Origin: Lacimicrobium sp. SS2-24
Lineage (GTDB): Bacteria > Pseudomonadota > Gammaproteobacteria > Enterobacterales > Alteromonadaceae
Assembly: GCF_002201535.1 (NCBI RefSeq)
Contig: NZ_NIWW01000012.1
Location: 25,302 to 89,301, forward strand
Direction of reading: 5' to 3'
Length of the DNA stretch: 64,000 nt
Shown: in pieces, positions 8,239 through 16,840 of the stretch
Numbering within the stretch: position 1 is the stretch's first letter
How the letters are laid out: each line of letters opens with the position of its first letter
Made by a program: the position numbers and the translations under genes
Notes under the pieces: model-generated
The model's input: only the letters and a program-made list of their open reading frames with translations
The model's database searches: none
Told to the model about the DNA's origin: nothing

Positions 8239-9460
8239 CTTTCCATCGCTTAAATATTAATGAGGTGTTGATACCTCCGAAAGCGAAGTTGTTGCTCATT
8301 ACATAGTCAGTATTTAGCTCTCGCCCATCCCCCGTGATGTAATCCAATGCGGCGCAATCAGGGTCGATGTTGTCGAGATTAATCGTTGGTGCAAACCAAC
8401 CATCGTGCATCATATTCACGGCGGCCCAGGCTTCAATAGCACCGCAGGCCCCCAATGTATGGCCGAGGTAGCTTTTTAATGAGCTGATCGGCTTTCTGCC
8501 CAGCACCTTAAAGGTAGCATGAGATTCGGCCACATCGCCTTTAGCTGTTGCAGTACCATGGGCATTGACATAACCGATGTCATAAGGAGTAATGCCAGCG
8601 TCCTCAATTGACATAGCAATGGCCTTTTGCATCATCTCCGATGTCGGCTGCGTGACATGCACGCCGTCTGAGTTACAGCCAAACCCAACCACCTCTGCCA
8701 GAATAGGCGCACCTCTTGCCTTAGCGTGTTCCAGTTCTTCCAGCACAAAGGTACAGGCACCCTCTCCGATGACCAATCCATCGCGATCAACATCGAAAGG
8801 CCGGGGAGTCAGTTCCGGTGAGTCATTTTTCACACTGGTGGCGTAAAGGGTGTCAAACACCGCCGCCTCAGTGACACACAATTCTTCTGCACCACCTGCC
8901 ACCATGGCTTTTTGACGACCAAACTTAATTGCTTCATAGGCATAGCCCAATCCTTGAGAGCCAGAAGTACAGGCTGAACTGGTGGTGATTACTCTGCCTT
9001 TAATAGAAAAAAATACGCCGACATTAACGGGGGCGGTATGAGCCATCATCTGAATATAGCTGGTTGCAGTCACTCCGCTCATCTGACCGGTATTCATCAT
9101 CTGGCCAAACGCCTTAATAGGTCCCGTTGAGCCTGTAGATGAGCCATAAGCAATCCCTGTATCGCCATTGGTTAATGTCTCATGTTCGAGCAAGCCACTT
9201 TGTCGCAGAGCTATTTCAGAAGCGCGTGTAGCCATCAAAGAGACTCTGCCCATGGAGCGCACCTGTTTACGTTTGTAATGAGCAGGCTTTGCGAAATGAG
9301 TTACCGGCGCTGCCAACTTGGCATTCAGCCCCTCAACGTAATCCCATTGAGGCATGGTTTTTACCGCATTACGTCGCTGTTTCAATGCATGAGAGAAGTC
9401 AGTCCACTGGTCTCCTAATGCGGTAATCGCCGACATTCCAGTCACCACCACTCGTTTCAT
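8231..9460 (-). CDS. apeR: Beta-ketoacyl-ACP synthase, aryl-polyene type (ApeR-like)
   Basis: A 409-residue FabF-like condensing enzyme with the full Cys-His-His set: TTSSACTSGSQGLG (Cys about 164), NAHGTATAKGD, and LKSYLGHTLGACGAIEAW. It is collinear with apeR as the final gene of the KS-DH-KR-KS block of E. coli/Xenorhabdus APE clusters, where it acts in early elongation on the aryl starter (family knowledge). It shares the stop/start base with apeQ upstream and overlaps mipA downstream. A housekeeping FabF is excluded by the operon position and the short KR/DH partners. Confidence 0.88.
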   Translation of the reverse strand: MKRVVVTGMSAITALGDQWTDFSHALKQRRNAVKTMPQWDYVEGLNAKLAAPVTHFAKPAHYKRKQVRSMGRVSLMATRASEIALRQSGLLEHETLTNGDTGIAYGSSTGSTGPIKAFGQMMNTGQMSGVTATSYIQMMAHTAPVNVGVFFSIKGRVITTSSACTSGSQGLGYAYEAIKFGRQKAMVAGGAEELCVTEAAVFDTLYATSVKNDSPELTPRPFDVDRDGLVIGEGACTFVLEELEHAKARGAPILAEVVGFGCNSDGVHVTQPTSEMMQKAIAMSIEDAGITPYDIGYVNAHGTATAKGDVAESHATFKVLGRKPISSLKSYLGHTLGACGAIEAWAAVNMMHDGWFAPTINLDNIDPDCAALDYITGDGRELNTDYVMSNNFAFGGINTSLIFKRWKDA

Positions 9461-10185
9461 TACACAATCCCACCGTTAACAGAGATGACTTGACGGGTAA
9501 TATAAGCCGCATCTTCAGATATTAAGAATGCTACAGCACCCGCGACTTCTTCAGGTTGTCCCAAACGTTTCAGGGGTACCATCTTGAGCATATCCTCCAA
9601 CGGCAGCTCGGCGGTCATATCCGTTTCGATCAGTCCTGGCGCAACACAATTGACCGTGATCTTGCGTTTTGCCACTTCTAAGGCCAATGCCTTGGTGGCA
9701 CCTATGATCCCTGCTTTGGCTGCTGAATAATTAACCTGCCCCCGGTTACCTGCGATGCCAGATACAGACGATAAGGTTATAATACGGCCGCCTTTACGGG
9801 CCTGAATCATCGGCATTACTGTGGGATGCACAACATTGTAAAAGCCCTCCAGACCGGTGCGGATCACCACATCCCAATCTTCGCCTTCCATTGCCGGAAA
9901 AGCCATGTCCCGGGTAACGCCTGCATTACACACCACCCCATAATAAGGACCGTTCTGTGCAATATCAGCTTCGATTTGTTCACGGGCCTGCTGACGATCA
10001 CAAACATCAAATTGCAAAACCGAGCTTTGACGCCCCATTTCAGCAATCTCAATAGCCACTTTTTCTGCGTTATCACGTCCCTGACGACAGTGTACCGTCA
10101 CATCATAGCCTAGCTTCGCGAGTCGCAGAGCAATGACCTTACCAATACCCCGGCTGGAACCGGTGACTAATACTCGTTTGCTCAT
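9460..10185 (-). CDS. apeQ: 3-oxoacyl-ACP reductase (ApeQ-like)
   Basis: A 241-residue short-chain dehydrogenase. The cofactor motif TGSSRGIGKVIALRLA lies at the N-terminus, NAG occurs in VVCNAGVTRD, the catalytic Ser is in TLSSVSGIAGN, and the YSAAKAG motif gives Tyr and Lys. It should reduce the beta-keto group during polyene extension, after which the partner dehydratases leave the double bond in place because no enoyl reductase is encoded. Four-base overlap with the dehydratase upstream. Confidence 0.9.
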   Translation of the reverse strand: MSKRVLVTGSSRGIGKVIALRLAKLGYDVTVHCRQGRDNAEKVAIEIAEMGRQSSVLQFDVCDRQQAREQIEADIAQNGPYYGVVCNAGVTRDMAFPAMEGEDWDVVIRTGLEGFYNVVHPTVMPMIQARKGGRIITLSSVSGIAGNRGQVNYSAAKAGIIGATKALALEVAKRKITVNCVAPGLIETDMTAELPLEDMLKMVPLKRLGQPEEVAGAVAFLISEDAAYITRQVISVNGGIV

Positions 10186-10643
10186 GCTTGCTCCGTAATA
10201 AATTGCTCGGGATTGGCAGGTTGGAAGACATTAACCTTGGCACTCGCCAGGACTCGCTCTTGTTCCATAATGTAGCACTCGAAAACACTCAAGCCAGATT
10301 CCTCCTGATACAGACGCGTGACGTGAATGTCTAACTGCTGGTCACGGGTAAAGCCTTGCACTTCAGTCTGATATTTTCGCGTTCCCAGCAAGAATCCCAC
10401 TTTAATATCTCGCTCACTATCCAGATCATTGGCACCTGCAAAGGCGGCAATTGCCTGGGCCATATACTCGATTCCCACATAGGCTGGGACCTGCCGGGAT
10501 TGGGGCTGATAAAAGGGTGACACGGATTTGATGGTTACCTGACAGCACGCTGATTCGGTGTCATAGTTGACTAGCTTATCCAGCAGAATCATCGGTGCGC
10601 GATGAGCCAGAACCTGCTCTATGCTGTAATGATTAAATATCAT
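10182..10643 (-). CDS. apeP: Hotdog-fold 3-hydroxyacyl-ACP dehydratase (ApeP-like)
   Basis: A 153-residue single hotdog protein. The N-terminal YSIEQVLAHRAPMILLDKLVNYD and the segment YVGIEYMAQAIAAFAGAND match the 3-hydroxylacyl-ACP dehydratase family of APE clusters; the Glu in IEYMAQ is the position of the catalytic acid in FabA/Z relatives. It sits between the two ketosynthase/reductase genes with four-base overlaps on both sides. In characterised clusters ApeI and ApeP work as a dehydratase pair, and both are present here. Confidence 0.85.
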   Translation of the reverse strand: MIFNHYSIEQVLAHRAPMILLDKLVNYDTESACCQVTIKSVSPFYQPQSRQVPAYVGIEYMAQAIAAFAGANDLDSERDIKVGFLLGTRKYQTEVQGFTRDQQLDIHVTRLYQEESGLSVFECYIMEQERVLASAKVNVFQPANPEQFITEQA

Positions 10644-11857
10644 TGAGCTTCCTTGTAACGCGTTACTCTGTCGTTATGACTGACAGTACCTAAGATCAAG
10701 CTGACATTATTGCCACCAAAGGCAAAGGAGTTAGATAAACACAATCGCACATCTGACTCAGCGCCATCGCAATAGCGAATGGGGGCTAAACTGGGATCTG
10801 CTTCACCTGATGCCACACTAACCGGTAATTTAGCCGCCGTATTATACGGACTCAACAGCAACCAGCATAGTCCCGCTTCCAGTGCACCCGCAGCACCCAG
10901 AGTGTGGCCGGTCAGTTCTTTGGTCGAACTCACTGGGACCTGATCTGCAACCAACTTATAGATTGCCTGACTTTCCATGGCATCATTCAACGGCGTACCA
11001 GTGCCATGGGCATTAATATAATCGAGTTGCTCAGCGCTGATTTGGGCATCGGACAACGCCGCACGCATGGCTGACAAGGCTCCTTCACCTTCGGGTTGAG
11101 GCGCCGAAATATGATGGGCATCGGTGGACTCTCCTCCTCCGAGCAAGGCTATTCCCTGCGCTTCACGTGTCATCACAAACAGCGCTGCCGCTTCGCCGAT
11201 ATTGATGCCGTCGCGTCCTGCCTTAAACGGTTGGGTGAATGTCTCTGCCATGGCTTCAAGGGCGGCAAAACCATTGACGGGTAAACGACTGAGCGAATCC
11301 ACTCCACCACAGATCACGGCATCCACAAAGCCACTTTCGATCAAATTACGAGCACTCAACAACGCCTTTCCACTGGAGCTACAAGCGGTTGAAAGGCTGT
11401 AACAAGGTCCTTTAGCTTGACTAAGATGAGCGACAAACTCACTTACCGCACCCATCTCCTGCTTGCTGTAGTGGTAATCCTGCGGCCATTGCCCCTGTTG
11501 TTGTCGTTTCCGCAGTGCGATCTCACCGTCACTGATTCCCGAAGTACTGGTGCCGATGATCACACCAATTCGCTCATCGGGGAGCGATTGACGAAGCTGC
11601 TGCACCTCCGCTTCAATCTGCCTGTAGGCCGACAGCGCCAACTGGTTGTTACGGCTATGATACGCCAGCGGATAATCGGCCAAATTTGGTAAATCTCCCC
11701 TGGCCTGACCCACATAATACTCCTGGTCCTCTAACCCGAGTTCCCGGTTAAGTGTTAAGTAACTCTGGCGTTCCCCGGGATTAAGTAAGTGCTTAATAAC
11801 TTCCTTTTTCGACATTCCCAGGGAGCAAGTAATACCCAATTGATTTAAAAACACCAT
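10640..11857 (-). CDS. apeO: Beta-ketoacyl-ACP synthase, partner of the CLF (ApeO-like)
   Basis: A 405-residue type II ketosynthase with complete active site: STACSSSGKALLS (Cys), NAHGTGTPLND and STKELTGHTLGAAGALEAG (His, Lys, His). In APE systems ApeO pairs with the chain-length factor ApeC to form the polyene-extending heterodimer (family knowledge). The CLF gene lies at the far 5' end of this operon. It follows the DUF3261 lipoprotein gene by two bases. Confidence 0.88.
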   Translation of the reverse strand: MVFLNQLGITCSLGMSKKEVIKHLLNPGERQSYLTLNRELGLEDQEYYVGQARGDLPNLADYPLAYHSRNNQLALSAYRQIEAEVQQLRQSLPDERIGVIIGTSTSGISDGEIALRKRQQQGQWPQDYHYSKQEMGAVSEFVAHLSQAKGPCYSLSTACSSSGKALLSARNLIESGFVDAVICGGVDSLSRLPVNGFAALEAMAETFTQPFKAGRDGINIGEAAALFVMTREAQGIALLGGGESTDAHHISAPQPEGEGALSAMRAALSDAQISAEQLDYINAHGTGTPLNDAMESQAIYKLVADQVPVSSTKELTGHTLGAAGALEAGLCWLLLSPYNTAAKLPVSVASGEADPSLAPIRYCDGAESDVRLCLSNSFAFGGNNVSLILGTVSHNDRVTRYKEAQ

Positions 11858-11859
11858 AA

Positions 11860-12411
11860 CTACTCAATCTCTGCCAATCGAATTCGATACCCACGCTGTT
11901 TATGCTCAATGTGCAGCTCTGTTTCCTGTTGCTGTATTTGCATCACAATCCTTCCTTGACCATCAATCAACTGCCGCAGTCCTCGTTCAATAACGAGTCT
12001 GCCACCACTCAACGCTGCATTGACCCGAGCTAGCGGCCAGTGTGCCAGCTGAATATCGGCAAGAATCGACGCTGCATGGACCTGAGTCTGAGGCACAAAA
12101 TAATTGGCACTGAGGGGCTGCTGTCCCTGCTTTTCGATACTCAGCAGCGGCAATCCCGCTGGTGTCATCATCACCACATTGAGCGTACCTTCGTTGATCA
12201 CCATCTGGGCCAATATCACCTGCTGCTTCTGCCCAGGCGGCCGTATGGTCATTCGCCAGAACCAGTTTTGACCATCAAAGGATACGGGGGGTGCTGTCAG
12301 CTTCAGCGTGACTCCCTCAGCGACGCTGACCTCCGACTCGCGCGGTCCCGTTGCCGTGCAGGCGAATAAACTAAGACCGATAAAAACACAAAGGATCAAT
12401 CGGATTGGCAT
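11860..12411 (-). CDS. DUF3261 outer-membrane lipoprotein of the aryl-polyene cluster
   Basis: A 183-residue lipoprotein. The signal peptide ends in a lipobox (LSLFAC, Cys about 18), and the rest is a beta-rich periplasmic domain with pairs such as GQNWFWRMTIRPPG and GTLNVVMMTPAGLPLLSI. DUF3261 proteins are regular members of APE clusters and resemble LolB-like lipoprotein acceptors. Together with the LolA-like protein upstream, a carrier-to-outer-membrane relay for the pigment lipid is the natural reading (inference). It overlaps the flavoprotein stop by 16 bases. Confidence 0.78.
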   Translation of the reverse strand: MPIRLILCVFIGLSLFACTATGPRESEVSVAEGVTLKLTAPPVSFDGQNWFWRMTIRPPGQKQQVILAQMVINEGTLNVVMMTPAGLPLLSIEKQGQQPLSANYFVPQTQVHAASILADIQLAHWPLARVNAALSGGRLVIERGLRQLIDGQGRIVMQIQQQETELHIEHKQRGYRIRLAEIE

Positions 12412-13634
12412 AGACGTACCAAGGTATCTAGTCGGCGTTCACTCTGAGCCACATAAGGATTGCTTTCATCCCAGGCGTAGCCGGCCAGAATAGCGCTGAT
12501 CATGCGCCGAACCCTGTCGTCCTGCTGCTGATAGAAAATAACATCCTGAAAACGTCCATCATACCAGGCTCGCACAAAGGCCCGAAAACAGTCGATGCCC
12601 TTTACTAATGGCTTGGCAAAGCCAGAGTCAAAGTCCACTTCCTGACCACGCAAATAAGCATCCACCTGAGGGGCCACCAGGCTGGCAGACTGCATAGCGA
12701 TAGTCACGCCAGAGGAAAACACTGGATCGAGAAACTCCCCGGCGTTACCGAGTAAGGCGTAATTGGAGCCGTAAAGGCGCGTCACCGCTGCCGTATAACC
12801 GCTGATATTTCTAACGGGAGCCGAGACCGTCGCGCGGGCTAGCAGCTTGCGCAGGTTAGGAGCCTGATTCAGCCACCCCAGAAGTTGCGGCTCAGGGTCT
12901 TGATGCGCGTCGGCAATCGCTTCCCCTACCACCCCTACGCTGGCGGTACCATCGGCAAAGGGAATCAGCCAGTACCAGACATCCTGGCGCTGCGGATGTA
13001 CTGTAATAAGGATCTTGTTCCTATCAAATCCCGAGTCTTCGATGCGATCGGTTACATGGGTAAACAGCGACTGTCGAACCGGAAAAGACGACGGCGCATC
13101 CAAGGCTAACAATCGAGGCAATACACGCCCGAAGCCACTGGCATCAAGCACAAAGCCACACTCCAACTCAGATTGGATGCCTTTCGAATCTAACGTCCAT
13201 ACCTTGGGACGGGTTGCTTCTACGTCCAGAGCCGTGACTCTGGTTTGATACTGGATCTCTACCCCTTTCTGCTGTGAAGCCTCCGCCAACAAATGATCAA
13301 AATCAGCACGTTTCACCTGAAAAGTGGTGCCCGGCCCGTCACTGAATTTCTGGGTGAAATCGAACTGACTGTCCTGGCCCTGTTTATGAAAGGCCGCCCC
13401 GTTTTTAAACTGAAAACTTAAACCGTCAGCCTGGGATTCCAGAGCCTCAAGCAAGCCAGCCTCTTTAAGAAAACTCATGCACTGAGGTAGTAAGCTCTCT
13501 CCGATACTAAAACGGGGGAACTCCTCCTTTTCCAGAATTAACACCCGCCAACCCCTTTTAATCAGTAAACTTGCCGCCACCGTACCGGCAGGCCCAGCCC
13601 CAATTACAATTACATCGTACGAACTATGTTTCAT
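12396..13634 (-). CDS. Flavin-dependent halogenase-type oxidoreductase
   Basis: A 412-residue FAD enzyme. The N-terminal dinucleotide site is GAGPAGTVAASLL, followed by FPRFSIGESLLP, the GESLLP turn typical of flavin-dependent halogenases. Both other halogenase-family marks are recognisable: WYWLIP (WxWxIP) and FLDPVFSSG (F-x-P-x-S-x-G type). The catalytic Lys cannot be assigned by eye. Xanthomonadins, brominated aryl polyenes, also have a halogenase-like gene in their locus (established), so halogenation of the aryl head is a reasonable hypothesis. A non-halogenating hydroxylase or reductase of the same fold is the alternative. Confidence 0.7.
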   Translation of the reverse strand: MKHSSYDVIVIGAGPAGTVAASLLIKRGWRVLILEKEEFPRFSIGESLLPQCMSFLKEAGLLEALESQADGLSFQFKNGAAFHKQGQDSQFDFTQKFSDGPGTTFQVKRADFDHLLAEASQQKGVEIQYQTRVTALDVEATRPKVWTLDSKGIQSELECGFVLDASGFGRVLPRLLALDAPSSFPVRQSLFTHVTDRIEDSGFDRNKILITVHPQRQDVWYWLIPFADGTASVGVVGEAIADAHQDPEPQLLGWLNQAPNLRKLLARATVSAPVRNISGYTAAVTRLYGSNYALLGNAGEFLDPVFSSGVTIAMQSASLVAPQVDAYLRGQEVDFDSGFAKPLVKGIDCFRAFVRAWYDGRFQDVIFYQQQDDRVRRMISAILAGYAWDESNPYVAQSERRLDTLVRLCQSD

Positions 13635-15870
13635 CCCTTCCCTTCATTACCATGGGTGATAAAGCATATAAAAACACCAATCCCAATGCCGCGGTCAAGC
13701 CAAAGGCACTGATGGCCGGTGTATTAGAAAACGCCAGCACACCAAATACCAGCAGTGAAGAGACTAATGACAAGGTAATTGCCACCAGGTTTTTCTCGCT
13801 GGCCCCTTGCCGGACATAAAACACCAGATAATCCACCGCCAGGGCAATGATCAACATGGCTGAAAGCACGTTAAACAGACTCAGGCTGCCAACTAGCATC
13901 GCCGTTCCCTCCCAAGCCATAATGATAGATAACCCCATCACCAGTGCACCTTTAAGCGCAGGCTTCAGCCCGAGACTAAAGGCAAGCACCGCCGTGGCGG
14001 CCAGTAAAACCCCGGCTAACGTCAGCAATAACTGCTGACGAAAGTGCTCCATAAGCTGGGTCAATTGCGCAGCCTTGTCATATAACACCAGGGAGTCGGG
14101 GAACTGAGTCAGTAACATCTGTTGCTGATCACTGCGCAAGTTGGAAATACTGATCCAGGAAACTACCCCATCCGGGCTCTGGTACACCTTAGTCTCTAGC
14201 ACGTCTTTTAAAGGGCTGGATTGAACCGCCTCGGATGACAACCAATTTTGTTCAGGCCAGTCCAGCCTAACTCCCAGCAGTTCTTCCACCTGAGCAAAGT
14301 CACCATCTTGTTGAGCCCGGTTGATCTTTTGTTGCTGTTGGCGCTGCCGGACAAGAGAGGGCAACCAGTTGCTAATCCGCTGTATTTCTGCGTTATCCTC
14401 CTGCGCTGCAACCCAGTCAGCAACCTGCTCTTCGGTCTCAAGCAGCATCTCCAGTGTCTGTCCTTGCACCATAAAACGCTGCGTTTTATCGCCGCCCAAG
14501 AGCCGATGATGCAGGGCTTCGTTTTCCAGTAACTGTTGAGAACTGCCATTAAGCAGCCGTATGTGATCATTAAAATTCAGAGGACTGAAGCCGAGCCAGA
14601 CAGCAGATAACCCGGTCAACAACAGCGTTACCATCAACATCTTCGGCTGCCACGCGACCAGGTGCCGACACCACCAACGGGCACCGGATAACCAAGTCGG
14701 CGAGACAGTCACAGGTCGATCCATCAGCCACCAGGGCACAACTATTAAGGCCAACAGCCAGGCGGCCGCCAGGCCCGCCACCACAAACACGGCCACCTGC
14801 GACAACACCCCGATGGGGCTGAAAGCAAACAGACTGTACCCCAGCGCCGTGGTCACAAAGCCCAGGGTGATCGACCGCGCCACCGCATTGACCTCATTAG
14901 GTTTAGCATTGCTGTGGGTCAACCGGTGTACGCTATAGTCAATGGCAATGCCAATTAGCGTAATGCCGAAAACTAAACTCAATACATGAGCTTGCTGAAA
15001 CACCAAGAGCGTTGCAACAATACCTGCCAGGCCGCTATAAAGGATAACGATGGCGGTGACCATCAGCGGTCGCAATGAGCCAAACGCCCACCATAACACC
15101 AGTATCACTCCCAGCAGACTGAGACCGCCAAATAGGTTCATTTCGTATTCAGCTTGCAGGGCGTTCTCTGCCGTATGCAGGGCGATGCCGGAATAATGAT
15201 ATTGGACCTCAGGATAGGTTTTCTGTAACGCTTGCAGGTGCTGCTGCAAACTATCGTAGAAAGCCTTTGCTCCGCCCATTTGTTGCTGCTCATGCGACAC
15301 AGACAGCACCAAAAAATAATGACGCTGGTCTTGGTCGTCGGTCTGGTAGAGACGCTGGCCGTCCGTCTTAAAAGGCGACCATGCTTGCACCCGCTGTTCC
15401 ACAAAACCAGCGGTATTAAGGCTGGGGTCTTGTTCGAAACTGCCACTGACAAAGGGATTGGACGGCTGAGATAACTTGCCAAACACCGCGCGACTGACCG
15501 CATTAGCATCGCCCAGCGCATTTTCCAGTTCCTCGTTAAGTACCACACTGCGATAGCGACTGTAGAAACGCAGCAACATCTGGATGTCGACCCCTTGGGC
15601 ATCACTATTGAGCCAGCCCAGTTCGGAAAAACGTCGCTTTAAAGCGTCATGGGCGGCAGTGGCTTGCAGGCCGGTGACAGATACCAATACCCGTTCGGCA
15701 AATTGTGCTGAAAAATGCTCATCGGCATTTCGTAACAAGATAGACTGCTGACTTTGAGGAAGGGTTGCCAGAATATTCGAGTTCAGTCCTTGCTTGGCAG
15801 CGAGCCACCAGCCGACCAATGCCGCTAACATCAAAGCCGGCAGCAAGACCCATAATGTACGCCTCCACAT
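13624..15870 (-). CDS. MMPL/RND-type exporter of the aryl-polyene cluster (ApeM-like)
   Basis: A 748-residue inner-membrane transporter with two repeats: one N-terminal helix, a large periplasmic loop, then five helices, each repeat containing the MMPL/SSD core (GIAIDYSVHRLTH in the first, IALAVDYLVFYVR in the second). The Asp of each repeat is the expected proton-relay residue. The ATG at 15870 shares one base with the LolA-like stop. It most likely moves the aryl-polyene lipid across the inner membrane to the LolA-like carrier. Confidence 0.85.
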   Translation of the reverse strand: MWRRTLWVLLPALMLAALVGWWLAAKQGLNSNILATLPQSQQSILLRNADEHFSAQFAERVLVSVTGLQATAAHDALKRRFSELGWLNSDAQGVDIQMLLRFYSRYRSVVLNEELENALGDANAVSRAVFGKLSQPSNPFVSGSFEQDPSLNTAGFVEQRVQAWSPFKTDGQRLYQTDDQDQRHYFLVLSVSHEQQQMGGAKAFYDSLQQHLQALQKTYPEVQYHYSGIALHTAENALQAEYEMNLFGGLSLLGVILVLWWAFGSLRPLMVTAIVILYSGLAGIVATLLVFQQAHVLSLVFGITLIGIAIDYSVHRLTHSNAKPNEVNAVARSITLGFVTTALGYSLFAFSPIGVLSQVAVFVVAGLAAAWLLALIVVPWWLMDRPVTVSPTWLSGARWWCRHLVAWQPKMLMVTLLLTGLSAVWLGFSPLNFNDHIRLLNGSSQQLLENEALHHRLLGGDKTQRFMVQGQTLEMLLETEEQVADWVAAQEDNAEIQRISNWLPSLVRQRQQQQKINRAQQDGDFAQVEELLGVRLDWPEQNWLSSEAVQSSPLKDVLETKVYQSPDGVVSWISISNLRSDQQQMLLTQFPDSLVLYDKAAQLTQLMEHFRQQLLLTLAGVLLAATAVLAFSLGLKPALKGALVMGLSIIMAWEGTAMLVGSLSLFNVLSAMLIIALAVDYLVFYVRQGASEKNLVAITLSLVSSLLVFGVLAFSNTPAISAFGLTAALGLVFLYALSPMVMKGRDET

Positions 15871-16430
15871 TATGATTCCCCGGCTTCTAGCGCTGTCCAC
15901 TCAAGGTCAATGGTAGTGCGCATCTGTTCTTGGTGCTCCAGTACGATACGTTCAAGATGATGCTCGCCGCAAAGCGTTGCTTGTTGCACAACGTCGCTCA
16001 GTTCCTTGTCGATAGGCGTCAGCTCCACACATTTTTCCCCAGGCATGATCTCCAACTGAAAGTACGCTTCCAATTGGAGGAAGTCTGCGGTGATCATGGC
16101 TTCTAACAAGCCAACCTGAGAAGCGCCAAGCGGTTGTTCCACCAACTCGCCATCTCCTTGTTCCACAAAGAGCCGCTGGTCACGGATTTCCATGCGCTGC
16201 GAGACTGGCTGTTGCGTCTGCCAGATAAATTCCCCGGGCTGGCGGAGAAAATAGCCGCGAGTGGTAAAGGGTTTGGGGAGATTGGCAAAAGACTTTGACT
16301 GTACAAAGCGCCCCTGTTGCAACGCTGGCCACTTCCAGCCCAATGCTGAACTCATCGCCGACGACTCGGCATAGACCCCGCTGACCATGATCAGCGAACC
16401 TAAGAGAAGGAATAAAAACCTTACAAACAT
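15870..16430 (-). CDS. LolA-like periplasmic carrier (ApeL-like)
   Basis: A 186-residue exported protein with a signal peptide (FLFLLLGSLIMVSGVYA) and the LolA-type layout: GRFVQSKSFANLPKPFTTRGYFLRQPGEFIWQT, where a short strand and a bulky hydrophobic patch are followed by the RG-x-F turn. Such proteins are fixed members of APE clusters. It is co-translated with the thioesterase upstream (10-base overlap) and the MMPL exporter downstream. It probably ferries the pigment lipid through the periplasm. Confidence 0.8.
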   Translation of the reverse strand: MFVRFLFLLLGSLIMVSGVYAESSAMSSALGWKWPALQQGRFVQSKSFANLPKPFTTRGYFLRQPGEFIWQTQQPVSQRMEIRDQRLFVEQGDGELVEQPLGASQVGLLEAMITADFLQLEAYFQLEIMPGEKCVELTPIDKELSDVVQQATLCGEHHLERIVLEHQEQMRTTIDLEWTALEAGES

Positions 16431-16840
16431 GCCTCTACCCTATCGATAAGAGCATTCGGGCTGTCGAACTGCATTTCTTTGGTTTGCATTTCCACCGCCA
16501 CCTGAATTGAATAGCCCTTAGTGATTTTCTGTCCGGTCTCGACATCGGTGATTAAATAGTCGATCCTAAGACGATTAAGGTACTCCACGAGGCTTGCCTG
16601 CACCCGGATGCGCTGGGCAAAACGGGCCGAAGCAATATATTTAACTCTGAGATCCACAATGGGCCAGAGATAGCCGGAGTCATGCATCTGCATATAGTCG
16701 TAATCAAAACGCCGCAGCAATGCACAACGTGCCACCTCAAAATAGCGGGCATAGTTACCATGCCAGACCACCTGCATAGGGTCACAGTCATGAAAGGGAA
16801 TTTCTATCTCGGTCTCGGCTGTCAGCAGTGCCTTACTCAT
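16421..16840 (-). CDS. 4-hydroxybenzoyl-CoA-type thioesterase (ApeK-like)
   Basis: A 139-residue hotdog thioesterase starting at the ATG at 16840, which overlaps the ammonia-lyase stop by eight bases. The FHDCDPMQVVWHGNYARYFE segment carries the catalytic Asp and the DPM-x-x-v-x-h-g-n-Y pattern of the 4HBT family. In APE clusters such an enzyme is thought to release or edit the acyl chain. A longer in-frame start at 16870 lies inside the ammonia-lyase gene and is less likely. Confidence 0.82.
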   Translation of the reverse strand: MSKALLTAETEIEIPFHDCDPMQVVWHGNYARYFEVARCALLRRFDYDYMQMHDSGYLWPIVDLRVKYIASARFAQRIRVQASLVEYLNRLRIDYLITDVETGQKITKGYSIQVAVEMQTKEMQFDSPNALIDRVEACL

